Shown: one piece after another, positions 35,597 to 46,845 of the stretch
How positions within the stretch are numbered: position 1 is the first letter of the stretch
Layout of the letters: each line of letters begins with the position of its first letter
Origin: Ornithinimicrobium avium
GTDB lineage: Bacteria; Actinomycetota; Actinomycetes; Actinomycetales; Dermatophilaceae
Reading direction: 5' to 3'
DNA length: 64,000 nt
NCBI RefSeq assembly: GCF_003351765.1
Contig: NZ_CP031229.1
Location: forward strand, 3,162,001 to 3,226,000
Notes under the pieces: model-generated
What the model was told of the DNA's origin: nothing
The model's database searches: none
What the model saw: only the letters and a program-made list of their open reading frames with translations
Position numbers and translations under genes: made by a program

Positions 35597-36838
35597 TCAG
35601 CCCCACGACCAGATCGCCTGTCCCGCCCCGTCGCGCACCCGGGCGCGGTGACCCCCGCCGCGCAGGTCGAGCTCGACCTCCAGCACCTCCTCGGGCGTCC
35701 CCGTCGCCCGGTAGACGTAGTGATCGTTGGAGAGGGTGACCGCCTCGGTGCGGGCCCGGACCAGCCACGGATGACGGCGCCGCAGCCCGACCAGCTCCAC
35801 GTGCGCGCGGCTGACCGGCTCGCCCCAGGACGCCAGCTCCCCCGGGGTGCCCGGGAAGGAGGGCCGCACAGCGTCGTCGCCGCCCTCGCGCTCCTCCTTG
35901 ACGCCCTCGAACCCCTGATCGTCGCCGTAGTAGACCGACGGGACCCCGCCGACGGTCATGAGCATCGTGAGCGCCAGGACGGCGCCGTCCTTGCCGACCC
36001 GCGAGGCGATCCGGGTGACGTCGTGGTTGCCGACGAAGGTCTGCGGCACGAAGGTGTCGAGCAGCGCCGCGTGCCGGCCCAGCGCGTGGTCCAGCTCGTA
36101 GAGGTTGCCGTCCACCAGCGAGGACCAGGTGGCCTTCCACAGCTCGTACTGGGTGACCGTGTCCACCCCGGAGTCCCGCACGAAGCCGGCGTAGTCGCCG
36201 TGGATGACCTCGCCCACCACCCAGGCGTCCGGGTGGGCGGCGCGGACCTGGTCGAGGACAGGACGCCAGACCTGTGCCCCCTGCGCGTAGGCGGCGTCCA
36301 GCCGCCAGCCGTCCGCCCCGCGGTCCAGCCAGTGCGTCATCACCTCGGCGACCCGGGAGGCGACGACCGGCTGGGCCAGGTCGAGCTCGACCAGCCCGGG
36401 GTGCCCCTCGAACCAGCGGGGGTAGCCGTCCACCCAGCGGATCCAGCGCCCCTCGTCGGTGCCGGGCCCCGCGGCGACCGCCCGCCGCACCAGCGGGTGG
36501 TCGGCGGACAGGTGGTTGAAGACGCCGTCCAGCACCAGGCGGACGCCGCGCTCGCGGCAGGCCGCCGCCAGCGCGGCGAGATCGTCCTGCGTGCCGAGCC
36601 GGGGGTCCACCCGTTCGTGGTCGAGCGTGTCGTAGCCGTGGCTGACCGAGGCGAAGACCGGCCCGAGCAGCAGCCCGTTGAGTCCGAGCCCCACCGCGTA
36701 GTCGAGCCAGTCGACCAGCTGGCGCAGCCTCGGGTACGGGGTGCCGCCCGCGTCGGGCGTCTGCCCTGCGCGCTGCGGGGCCCCGGTGAAGCCCAGCGGG
36801 TAGACGTGCCAGAAGATCGCGTGCTCGGCCCAGGTCAT
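35597..36838 (-). CDS. GH13 alpha-amylase family glycoside hydrolase
   Basis: 413 aa without signal peptide, so cytoplasmic. GH13 regions: LLLGPVFASVSHGYD, region I DGVFNH, region II GWRLDAAY (nucleophile Asp), region III GEVIHG (acid/base Glu), region IV VGNHDVTRI. No separate starch-binding domain; a short C-terminal beta domain. Substrate may be an oligoglucan such as maltodextrin, but specificity cannot be read. It lies 34 bases after the LigD polymerase ORF and 130 bases before the CWB2 gene. Confidence 0.9.
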   Translation of the reverse strand: MTWAEHAIFWHVYPLGFTGAPQRAGQTPDAGGTPYPRLRQLVDWLDYAVGLGLNGLLLGPVFASVSHGYDTLDHERVDPRLGTQDDLAALAAACRERGVRLVLDGVFNHLSADHPLVRRAVAAGPGTDEGRWIRWVDGYPRWFEGHPGLVELDLAQPVVASRVAEVMTHWLDRGADGWRLDAAYAQGAQVWRPVLDQVRAAHPDAWVVGEVIHGDYAGFVRDSGVDTVTQYELWKATWSSLVDGNLYELDHALGRHAALLDTFVPQTFVGNHDVTRIASRVGKDGAVLALTMLMTVGGVPSVYYGDDQGFEGVKEEREGGDDAVRPSFPGTPGELASWGEPVSRAHVELVGLRRRHPWLVRARTEAVTLSNDHYVYRATGTPEEVLEVELDLRGGGHRARVRDGAGQAIWSWG

Positions 36839-36872
36839 CGCCCGATTGTCCCAGGTGATGCGGCCGGGCGGG

Positions 36873-37720
36873 TCAGACCTCCTCGATCGTCCTCTGGGTC
36901 AGCTCCACCTCGCCGGCCGCGGCCGCCTCCACCTCCTGCCAGGTGCGGGGCAGGGCGACCTGCGGGCGGGCGCGGCCGCGCAGCGACCAGGGGCAGATCG
37001 TGGTCTTGGCGGCGTTGTTCTGGCTCCAGTCGAGGAAGATCCTGCCGGGCCTTCGGGTCTTGGTCATCTTCGCCGTGACGAGGTCGGGGTGCTCCTGCTC
37101 GAGGTGCTCGGCCAGGGCCTTGGCCACTGCGCTGACCTCGTCGGAGGAGCGGGTGCCCTCGAGGTCGGCGTAGAGCTGCATGCCCTTGCTGCCGCTGGTG
37201 ACCGGACGCGTGGCCAGCCCCACCGACTCCAGCCGCTCCCGCACCAGGAGCGCGACCCGGGCGCACTCGTGCAGGCCCGCGCCGGGCCCCGGGTCGAGGT
37301 CGACCACGAGCCGGTCGGGGGCAGCGGCCCTCCGTCCTCGCCCACCCGCCACTGGGGCACGTGCAGCTCCAGGCTGCCGAGGTTGACCAGGTAGACGAGC
37401 GCCGCGAGGTCGGTGACGAGCGGGAAGGTGAGCGTGTCCCGGCCCCGTGAGGAGCCCGGCGTGGCGATGGTCACCCGGGGCAGCCAGTCGGGGGCGCCGG
37501 AGGGCAGGTTCTTCTCGAAGAAGTGCGCCGCCTCCACGCCCTCGGGCCAGCGGATCCTCGTCACCGGCCGCTGCCGCAGCTCGGGCAGGATCTGCTCGGC
37601 GTGCGTGACGTAGTGGGACAGGACCTCCCCCTTGGTGGTCCGTGTCGCGGGATAGAGCACCTTGTCCAGGTTGCTCACCCGCAGGGTGCGCCCGGCCACG
37701 CTCACGGACTGGCTGCTCAT
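36873..37720 (-). pseudogene. ligD: LigD polymerase domain, frameshifted at a C5 run
   Basis: Starts MSSQSVSVAGRTLRVSNLDK at 37720, overlapping the ligase gene's stop. The first half (LYPATRTTKGEVLSHYV, ELHVPQWRVGEDGG) and the second (DRLVVDLDPGPGAGLHECARVA, TSGSKGMQLYADLEG, FLDWSQNNAAKTTICPWSLR) together form an archaeo-eukaryotic primase-type LigD Pol of about 282 aa. They are in different frames, joined at five C's (37317-37321); one more C would restore the protein. The first aspartate pair DLD of the active site is just after the break. Either a real mutation or a homopolymer error. Confidence 0.75.
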
Positions 37721-38697
37721 GTCTGCTCCAGGAGGTCCTCGGGGGTCAGGTCGGTGCGCACACCCTGGTAGGACGGCTGCCGCAGCCGCCCGTCGGAGGT
37801 CACCTCGAGCGTGGCGACGTCGATGACGACCTGCGGCTCGAGCCAGGTCGAGCCGGCCGCCTCGGGCCTCGGGATGTCCGCGGTGAAGGGGTACGGCGCC
37901 GTCGGCGCCCCGACCAGGAGGGCCTGCAGCTGCTCCCCGGCGCGACCGGCCAGGCCGGCGCCGACCCTTCCGCGGTAGTCCAGCCGCAGTGCCCCGGTGT
38001 CGTCGCGCAGGGGTCGACCGGCTCCGTCGTCGACCGGGACGCCCACGTGGACCGCGCCGAGCCGGCCGACCGTGCCGGTCTGCGGACGCCAGCCGCCGAT
38101 CACGACGCTGACCCTGCCGCGGTGGGGGAACTTCAGCCAGTCCGTGCTGCGCACGCCCGCTCGGTATGGCGACGCGCGCCGCTTGCTGACCACCCCCTCG
38201 AGGCGCTGGTCGGCGGTCGCGGCCAGCAGCTGGCGGCCGTCGTCGAAGACGGGGGAGGGCTGCACCCCCGGGACGCCCTCGAGGAGGTCCTCCAGCGCGG
38301 CCCGCCGCGCCGACCACGGCAGGCCGGTGAGGTCCATGCCGTCCAGGCGCAGCAGGTCGAAGACCATGTAGGTCACCGGGCGCGTGCGGGCCAGACGCGA
38401 CGCGGCGACGGCAGAGGCGGTGTGCACGCGGTCGACGACGTGGCTGAAGGACGGGCGCCCGGCCACCATCGCGACCGCCTCCCCGTCGAGCAGCACGTCG
38501 TCGCAGACCTGCGCCAGGCCGTGCAGCTCCGGCAGCGCCACCGCGATGTCCCGGCCGGAGCGGGTGAGCAGCCGCAGGCGGCTGTCGGCCGCGTCCGCGA
38601 GCAGCCGGATGCCGTCCCACTTGATCTCGTGCACCCAGGCCGGTCCGGCGGGCGGGCCGGTGCGCAGGTCGCCAGGAGTGGCCAGCATGGGTCGCAT
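37717..38697 (-). CDS. ligD: ATP-dependent DNA ligase, LigD ligase domain
   Basis: 326 aa, ATG 38697. Ligase domain of the bacterial end-joining pathway, encoded apart from the polymerase domain. The nucleotidyl-lysine motif is EIKWDGIRL, then DGEAVAMV, VVSKRRASPY and TDWLKFPHRG follow, with an OB-fold C-terminal part. Divergent from ku with 17 bases between the two start codons, all within a palindrome. The stop overlaps the LigD Pol start (ATGA). Confidence 0.92.
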   Translation of the reverse strand: MRPMLATPGDLRTGPPAGPAWVHEIKWDGIRLLADAADSRLRLLTRSGRDIAVALPELHGLAQVCDDVLLDGEAVAMVAGRPSFSHVVDRVHTASAVAASRLARTRPVTYMVFDLLRLDGMDLTGLPWSARRAALEDLLEGVPGVQPSPVFDDGRQLLAATADQRLEGVVSKRRASPYRAGVRSTDWLKFPHRGRVSVVIGGWRPQTGTVGRLGAVHVGVPVDDGAGRPLRDDTGALRLDYRGRVGAGLAGRAGEQLQALLVGAPTAPYPFTADIPRPEAAGSTWLEPQVVIDVATLEVTSDGRLRQPSYQGVRTDLTPEDLLEQT

Positions 38698-38719
38698 TGG
38701 TCCATCCTTGACCAATGCG
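38693..38719. promoter_or_regulatory. Symmetric divergent promoter of ku and ligD
   Basis: Perfect 10-bp arms CGCATTGGTC (38693-38702) and GACCAATGCG (38710-38719) around a 7-base spacer CATCCTT. Both start codons lie in the arms and both coding sequences begin ATGCGA. CATCCT for ku and AAGGAT for ligD end six bases before each start, so both messages would be leaderless and share overlapping -10 boxes. A protein bound here would control both genes. Confidence 0.6.
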
Positions 38720-39686
38720 AGCGATCTGGAAGGGTGCGGTCTCCTTCGGGCTGGTCAACGTGCCCGTGCGCCTCTACTCGGCCACGGAGAACCACGACAT
38801 CAGCCTGCACCAGGTGCGCGCCAGCGACGGCAGCCGGATCCGCTACAAGCGGGTGGCCCAGGCCGACGGTGAGGAGGTCCCCTACAAGGAGATCGCCAAG
38901 GCCTACGAGACCGAGGACGGGCGGACGGTGGTCCTCACCGACGAGGACCTGGCCTCCCTGCCCAACCGGTCGAGCAAGGAGATCGAGGTCGAGAGGTTCG
39001 TCCCGGCGGCCCAGATCGACCCGATCCTCTACGACAAGGCCTACTTCATCGAGCCGGACGCCATGGGGGCCAAGGCCTACGGACTGCTGAGGGAGGCGCT
39101 GCGCGAGTCCGACCGGGTCGCGGTCGTCACGGTCTCGGTGCGCACGCGGATGACGATGGCGGTGCTGCGGGTGATGGACGACGCGATCCTGCTGCAGACC
39201 CTGCTGTGGCCCGACGAGGTGCGCGACGCCGCCCGGCTCGACAACCTCGACCAGGTCAGCGAGCCGAAGAAGGCCGAGAAGCAGATGGCCCAGATGCTCG
39301 TGGAATCGATGGCCGGCGACTTCGAGCCCGAGGGCCACGTCGACGACTTCAAGGAGGCTCTCGACGCCCTCGTCGCCAGGAAGATCGAGGGCGGCGACGT
39401 CACCGAGGCGCCCGAGGCCGAGGAGGAGGCCGAGTCCGGGGAGGTCGTCGACCTGCTCGCCGCCCTGCAGCGCTCGGTCGACCGGGCCAAGAAGGGTCGC
39501 GGGGCGAAGGCCGACGACGAGTCCGGCGACGACCCAGCCTCGGAGCGCCCGAGTAAGCCGGCCGCCAAGAAGGCCGCGCCGAAGGAGTCCGCTGCGAAGA
39601 AGACCGCTGCGAAGAAGACCGCTGCGAAGAAGACCGAGGCGAAGAGGGCGACGGCCAGCAAGACCACGGCCAAGAAGGCCGGCTGA
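38715..39686 (+). CDS. ku: Ku DNA end-binding protein
   Basis: 323 aa. Homodimeric ring that holds double-strand ends and recruits LigD. MRAIWKGAVSFGLVNVPVRLY is the classic start; the SPOC-like core runs to about residue 230. A long C-terminal tail is Lys/Ala-rich with three exact 15-bp repeats (AAKKT, 39591-39635), as in Ku proteins that bind DNA independently of ends. Divergent from ligD. Confidence 0.96.
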   Translation: MRAIWKGAVSFGLVNVPVRLYSATENHDISLHQVRASDGSRIRYKRVAQADGEEVPYKEIAKAYETEDGRTVVLTDEDLASLPNRSSKEIEVERFVPAAQIDPILYDKAYFIEPDAMGAKAYGLLREALRESDRVAVVTVSVRTRMTMAVLRVMDDAILLQTLLWPDEVRDAARLDNLDQVSEPKKAEKQMAQMLVESMAGDFEPEGHVDDFKEALDALVARKIEGGDVTEAPEAEEEAESGEVVDLLAALQRSVDRAKKGRGAKADDESGDDPASERPSKPAAKKAAPKESAAKKTAAKKTAAKKTEAKRATASKTTAKKAG

Positions 39687-39691
39687 GCGGC

Positions 39692-40336
39692 TCAGGGCGC
39701 GGTGGTCTGCGCCGCATCCTCCTCGACGGCCAGCTTGGGGCTGCAGCCGACGCTCTGGTCCAGCGCCTTGGCCGTCTCGGTGACCGCCCGCTCGAGATGC
39801 TCGGTGGCCCCGGCGCCGGTCTGCCCGAAGGACTCGGCGACCAGCGCGTAGGGGATCTTGTCGCCGGCGTCGTCGGACTGCGGGTCCTTGCACATCGTCA
39901 GGCCGGTGACCAGGCCCGGGGAGACGAAGGAGACGCCGAGGTGGTCGGGGCCGGGCTCCACGCCCTCCGCGCCCTCGGCCCGGGCCCGTGCGTCGGCCCA
40001 CGCGCCCTCTCCCAGGTGGATCGACAGCTCGATGACCGGCTCCTGCTCGCCCTTGCCACCGACGAGCACGTCGCAGACCCAGCTGTCCTCGGTGTCCTCG
40101 GTGACCAGCATGCGGGTCGTCTGCGGGGCCGAGCCGTTGGCGAGCTCGACGGCGGTCGGGCTGACGTAGTTGCACATCCAGCCCTGGTTGCCGGCGGTGC
40201 CCTCGAGCCCGTCGTCACTGGTCACGGCCGCCTCGTCGGAGGTGGGTGCAGGCTCCGGCCCGCCGGAGGTGCAGGCTCCCAGGACGAGGGCGAGACCGGC
40301 GGCGGTGGTGGCGACGGTGAGGGTGCGGGTGTGCAT
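39692..40336 (-). CDS. Putative exported lipoprotein (214 aa)
   Basis: Signal sequence with lipobox ALVLGAC (Cys22), then a Pro/Ser/Glu linker. The mature part has four cysteines (MCNYVS, WVCDVL, MCKD, GCSPK) that could form two disulfides and is acidic. The pattern recalls DUF3558-like lipoproteins of actinobacteria, but I cannot assign it firmly. It converges on ku, whose stop is five bases away, and is divergent from clpC. Confidence 0.68.
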   Translation of the reverse strand: MHTRTLTVATTAAGLALVLGACTSGGPEPAPTSDEAAVTSDDGLEGTAGNQGWMCNYVSPTAVELANGSAPQTTRMLVTEDTEDSWVCDVLVGGKGEQEPVIELSIHLGEGAWADARARAEGAEGVEPGPDHLGVSFVSPGLVTGLTMCKDPQSDDAGDKIPYALVAESFGQTGAGATEHLERAVTETAKALDQSVGCSPKLAVEEDAAQTTAP

Positions 40337-40542
40337 GGGCGCCGATGGTAGGGGGTGGGGCTGGGGATCTCCTAGGCGGAGCCGTTATGCCAGGGGCGAA
40401 CACGGCACACCCGTGGAACACAGGCGACGCTCGGCGACGTTGAGGCAGGCAGACGCAACGTAGAGTGGATGCACGCCCGCGCGCACGTGGGCACCCAGGT
40501 GCAGCTCGAACGACCCGCGTGCCACGAAGTCAAGGAGTGACG
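40337..40542. other. Divergent upstream region of clpC and the lipoprotein gene
   Basis: 206 bases. AAGGAG (40532-40537) precedes the clpC ATG. GTTATGCC..GGGCGAAC near 40384-40401 is a poor inverted repeat that vaguely recalls ClgR boxes; too weak to call. Confidence 0.4.
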
Positions 40543-43095
<2,553 letters not shown>

Positions 43096-43130
43096 GGTCC
43101 CCGCACCCGCGCACCAGCGCACGACGGTCC

Positions 43131-43170
43131 CCGAGGGGGCGCCCGCCACGTCCGGCGGGCGCCCCCTCGG
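43131..43170 (+). terminator. Terminator of clpC
   Basis: Perfect 17-bp stem (left arm 43131-43147, right arm 43154-43170) with loop ACGTCC, 36 bases past the clpC stop and just before the -10 box of the next gene. Confidence 0.8.
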
Positions 43171-43187
43171 CGGTTAGGGTGGCCGGT

Positions 43188-44240
43188 ATGACGTTGCGCG
43201 ACGCCACCCCCGACGAGCGGTCCCGCTGGGACGACCTGGTGTGGGGCAACCCCGGCGGTCCTGAGCTCTACCAGCTGGACTCCTACGCCGGTCTGAAGGC
43301 GCCGGAGTGGCGTGCCCGGCACCTCGTGCACGAGCACGAGGGCCGCCCGCCGGTCCACGCGCTCTACCTCTACCGCAGGGTGCCGCCGTTCGGGGAGCTC
43401 TGGTACTGCCCGATGGGCCCGCGGGTCGCCGACGCCGACCACGCCCGTGCCTGCTTCGAGGACCTGCGCCCCGCCGGGATCGGCCGACCGTTCGCGGTCG
43501 TCCTCGAGCCCTCGGTGACCGCCGAGGGACCGCAGGACCGCGAGAACCTGATCGCCTCGGTGCCGGGGATGCGCGACCACCCAGACCTCCAGCTGGGGCA
43601 GCACACGGTGCTGGTCGACCTGCGGCCGGACGAGGAGGAGATCCTGGCCGGCTTCCGGCAACGGGCCCGGCGCTACATCCGCAAGAGCTCCGAGGCGGTC
43701 GTCGAGCACCGCACCGACGAGGATGCCTTCGAGGTGATGTGGCGTCTCTACGACGAGACGCTCGAGCGCGCCGGGGTGCAGGAGCGCCGGCCGCGGGCCT
43801 ACCACGAGGGGCTCTGGCGGACCTACATCGAGGCCGGGCTGGGACACTTCGTGCTCGCCAGGCCGCGCGAGGACGGCGACCACGAGGCTGGCGCGTTCAT
43901 CATCTACCGCGACGGGCTCGGCTACTACAAGGACGGCGGCTCGCTGCGGACCCGGGACAGCAACGGGCTGCAGTACAAGGTGCAGTGGGAGGCCATGCGC
44001 TGGTGCAAGGAGCACGGCGCGACCACCTACGACATGTACGGCGCCCCGCCGAGCTGGGACGCCGACGACGAGTCTCACCCGATGCACCCGCTCGTGCAGT
44101 TCAAGACCGCCTTCGGCCCGATCGTCGACCAGGTCGGGACCATGCAGCTGGTGCTGCGGCCGCGGACGTTCCGGGCCTGGGACCGGGTCGGGATGCCGGT
44201 CTACCGCCGGCTGACCGCGAAGTCCGGCCCCTTCTACTAG
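43188..44240 (+). CDS. FemAB-family peptidoglycan bridge aminoacyltransferase, copy 1
   Basis: 350 aa with two GNAT-like halves. N-terminal RDATPDERSRWDDLVW and a tandem acetyltransferase pattern: FRQRARRYIRKSSEAVVEH (the basic segment before substrate binding), EAGAFIIYRDGLGYYKDGGS, then LQYKVQWEAMRWCKEHGATTYDMYG, which is the FemX/FemAB signature. These enzymes move amino acids from aminoacyl-tRNA to lipid II stem peptides. TAGGGT (43175-43180) seven bases before the ATG suggests a leaderless mRNA. First of three FemAB genes here. Confidence 0.82.
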   Translation: MTLRDATPDERSRWDDLVWGNPGGPELYQLDSYAGLKAPEWRARHLVHEHEGRPPVHALYLYRRVPPFGELWYCPMGPRVADADHARACFEDLRPAGIGRPFAVVLEPSVTAEGPQDRENLIASVPGMRDHPDLQLGQHTVLVDLRPDEEEILAGFRQRARRYIRKSSEAVVEHRTDEDAFEVMWRLYDETLERAGVQERRPRAYHEGLWRTYIEAGLGHFVLARPREDGDHEAGAFIIYRDGLGYYKDGGSLRTRDSNGLQYKVQWEAMRWCKEHGATTYDMYGAPPSWDADDESHPMHPLVQFKTAFGPIVDQVGTMQLVLRPRTFRAWDRVGMPVYRRLTAKSGPFY

Positions 44241-44244
44241 GCCC

Positions 44245-46830
44245 GTGGCCCCCTTCGACCTGGCCGTGATCGGCCGGGGGCTGCCGTTCGCCGAGGCGCT
44301 GCCGCAGCTGCGCCAGGCGCTGGAGGCACGCGGCGTCGCCGTCGTGCGCGCCCAGCCCGGGGCCGGCAAGACCACGCTCGCCCCGCCCGCGGCCGCCGAC
44401 CTCCTGGCGGGGCGCCGGGGCCCGCGCCGGGTCGTGGTCACCGGTCCGCGCAGGGTCGTCGTGCGGGCGGCGGCACGCCGGCTGGCGTCGCTGACCGGCA
44501 CCTCGGTCGGCGACCTGGTGGGCAGCACGGTGCGCGGGGAGCGGCGGGTGGGCCACGGCACGGTCGTGGAGTTCGTCACCGCCGGCGTCCTGGTCCGGCG
44601 GCTGCTCGACGACCCGGAGCTGCCTGGGGTCGGGGCCGTGGTCCTCGACGAGGTGCACGAGCGGGGCCTGGACACCGACCTGCTGGTCGGCATGCTCGGC
44701 GAGGCCCGCGCGCTGCGGCCGGACCTGCTGCTCGTCGCGATGTCCGCGACCCTCGACGTGCCGGCGCTCGCGGCGGTGCTCGGCGGCGAGGACGGGCCCG
44801 CCCCGGTGGTCGACCACGCCTCGCAGCAGCATCCCCTCGAGGTGGTCTGGGCGCCCGCGCCCGGCTCGCGCACCGACGCACGTGGCGTCGCGGACGACTT
44901 CCTCGCCCACGTCGCACGGACGGTGGCCGGGCAGCACGCCCGCGCGCTGGCGGCCGACCCCGCCGTCGACGCGCTGGTCTTCGTGCCGGGCGTGCGGGAG
45001 GTGGACCGGGTCGTGGAGCAGGTGGCGCGGCTGGCGCCCGGCACGGAGGTCCTGCCGCTCCACGGGCGGCTCGACGCGCGGGCCCAGGAGCGGGCCGTGT
45101 CCGGACGGTGTCCCGGGGACCCGCCCCGTGTCGTGGTGTCGACGGCGCTGGCCGAGTCCTCGCTGACCGTCCCGGGGGTCCGGCTCGTCGTGGACGCGGG
45201 ACTCTCCCGCGAGCCGCGGCGCGACCTGCGCCGGGACATGTCCGGGCTGGTCACCGTGCAGGCCTCGCGCGCCGCGATGACCCAGCGCGCCGGGCGCGCC
45301 GCCCGCCTCGGCCCCGGCACCGTCGTCCGCTGCCTCGACGAGGCGACGTTCGTCCACGCCCCGGAGCACACCACCCCGGAGATCGCCTCCACCGACCTCA
45401 CCGGCGCGCTGCTCACGCTCGCCGCCTGGGGCTCGCCCCGCGGGGACGGTATGGCGCTGCTCACTGCGCCCGCTCCGGCCGCCACGCGCGCGGCCGAGGA
45501 GGTGCTGCGCGGGCTGGCGCTCGTCGACCACGACGGCCGCATCACCGGCCTGGGGCTGCGGGTCGTCCGGGTGCCGGCGGACCCCCGCGAGGCCAGGGCG
45601 CTGCTCGCCGGCGCGCCGCTCGTCGGAGCCCGGGCCGCCGCAGAGGTGGTCGCCGCCCTGGCCGACGACCACCGGGCGCAGGACGGGGACCTGGGCGGCC
45701 TCCTGCGCGCCCTGCGGTCGGGCCGCCCGCCCGGTGCCGCCCGGTGGCGCGCTGAGGTCCGGCGGCTCGAGCGGCTCGTCGGTGACCCACGCGGGCTGGA
45801 CGGCGGCGGCGGGACCGCGGACCGGGGGGCGGGCGCCGTGCCGCCGGAGGACGTCGCCGGGCTCGTGACCGCGCTGGCCCACCCGTCCCGCGTCGCGCGG
45901 CGCGACGGGGACACGTGGCTGCTGGCGTCCGGCACGCGGGCGGCCCTCCCGCCGGGGAGCCCGCTGCACCCGCACCGGTGGATCGCGGTCGCCGACGTCG
46001 CCCTGGTCGAGGGACGCGTGGCCGCAGGGACCGGCGCGGTCGTGCGGCTGGCTGCGGGCCTGGGGGAGGGGGTCGTGGAGCTGGCCACCGGCTCCCTGCG
46101 CTCCCGCGAGGTGCGGGCCTCCTTCGTCGACGGGCGGGTGGTCGCGCGGCAGGTCGACGCGGTCGGCGCGATCGAGCTCGCCTCCACGCCGGTCCGGCCC
46201 TCTCCCGAGGCGGGGGCCGGGGCGGTCGCCGAGGCACTCGCTCGCGACGGGCTGGACATCCTGGGCTGGTCGACCCCGGCGGAGATGCTGCGACGTCGCC
46301 TGGCGCTCCTGCACCGCGTCCTCGGCGCCCCCTGGCCCGACGTGTCCGACGAGGCGCTCGCGGACCGCGCCCAGGAGTGGCTCGGACCGGAGCTGAGGCG
46401 GCTGGCGGGCGGGACACCGGTGGACCGCGTGGACCTGACCGACCCGCTGCGCCGGCTGCTGCCGTGGCCGCAGGCCGCGCGCCTCGACGATCTCGTGCCC
46501 GAACGGCTCGAGGTGCCCAGCGGGTCCCGGATCACGGTGGACTACCCGCCGCACGACGACCCCGACGCGCGGCCCGTCGTGGCCGTCAAGCTGCAGGAGT
46601 GCTTCGGCCTGAGGGACACGCCGCGGCTGGTGGACGGCCGGGTGCCCACCCTGTTCCACCTGCTCAGTCCGGCCCGGCGCCCGCTCGCCGTGACCGACGA
46701 CCTGGCGTCCTTCTGGGTCGGCCCGTACGCGCAGGTCAGGGCGGAGATGCGTGGCCGCTACCCCAAGCACCCGTGGCCCGAGGACCCGTGGTCGGTTCCC
46801 GCGACCGCAAGGACCAACCGGCGGCGCTGA
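44245..46830 (+). CDS. hrpB: ATP-dependent helicase HrpB
   Basis: 861 aa, GTG four bases after the FemAB stop. DEAH/DExH helicase with Walker A AQPGAGKTTLAP, DEVHERGLDTD (motif II), SATLDV (motif III), and motif VI AAMTQRAGRAARLGPG, followed by HA2 and the HrpB-specific C-terminal domain (PPHDDPDARPVVAVKLQECFG, PRLVDGRVPTLFHLLSPARRPL). Broad bacterial family whose cellular role is poorly defined. It may be co-transcribed with the FemAB gene. Confidence 0.94.
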   Translation: MAPFDLAVIGRGLPFAEALPQLRQALEARGVAVVRAQPGAGKTTLAPPAAADLLAGRRGPRRVVVTGPRRVVVRAAARRLASLTGTSVGDLVGSTVRGERRVGHGTVVEFVTAGVLVRRLLDDPELPGVGAVVLDEVHERGLDTDLLVGMLGEARALRPDLLLVAMSATLDVPALAAVLGGEDGPAPVVDHASQQHPLEVVWAPAPGSRTDARGVADDFLAHVARTVAGQHARALAADPAVDALVFVPGVREVDRVVEQVARLAPGTEVLPLHGRLDARAQERAVSGRCPGDPPRVVVSTALAESSLTVPGVRLVVDAGLSREPRRDLRRDMSGLVTVQASRAAMTQRAGRAARLGPGTVVRCLDEATFVHAPEHTTPEIASTDLTGALLTLAAWGSPRGDGMALLTAPAPAATRAAEEVLRGLALVDHDGRITGLGLRVVRVPADPREARALLAGAPLVGARAAAEVVAALADDHRAQDGDLGGLLRALRSGRPPGAARWRAEVRRLERLVGDPRGLDGGGGTADRGAGAVPPEDVAGLVTALAHPSRVARRDGDTWLLASGTRAALPPGSPLHPHRWIAVADVALVEGRVAAGTGAVVRLAAGLGEGVVELATGSLRSREVRASFVDGRVVARQVDAVGAIELASTPVRPSPEAGAGAVAEALARDGLDILGWSTPAEMLRRRLALLHRVLGAPWPDVSDEALADRAQEWLGPELRRLAGGTPVDRVDLTDPLRRLLPWPQAARLDDLVPERLEVPSGSRITVDYPPHDDPDARPVVAVKLQECFGLRDTPRLVDGRVPTLFHLLSPARRPLAVTDDLASFWVGPYAQVRAEMRGRYPKHPWPEDPWSVPATARTNRRR

Positions 46831-46845
46831 CGGACGGCCCGTTGC

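Noticed and set aside
40384..40401. ClgR box before clpC
   Set aside because: Arms GTTATGCC and GGGCGAAC match poorly; not enough to call.
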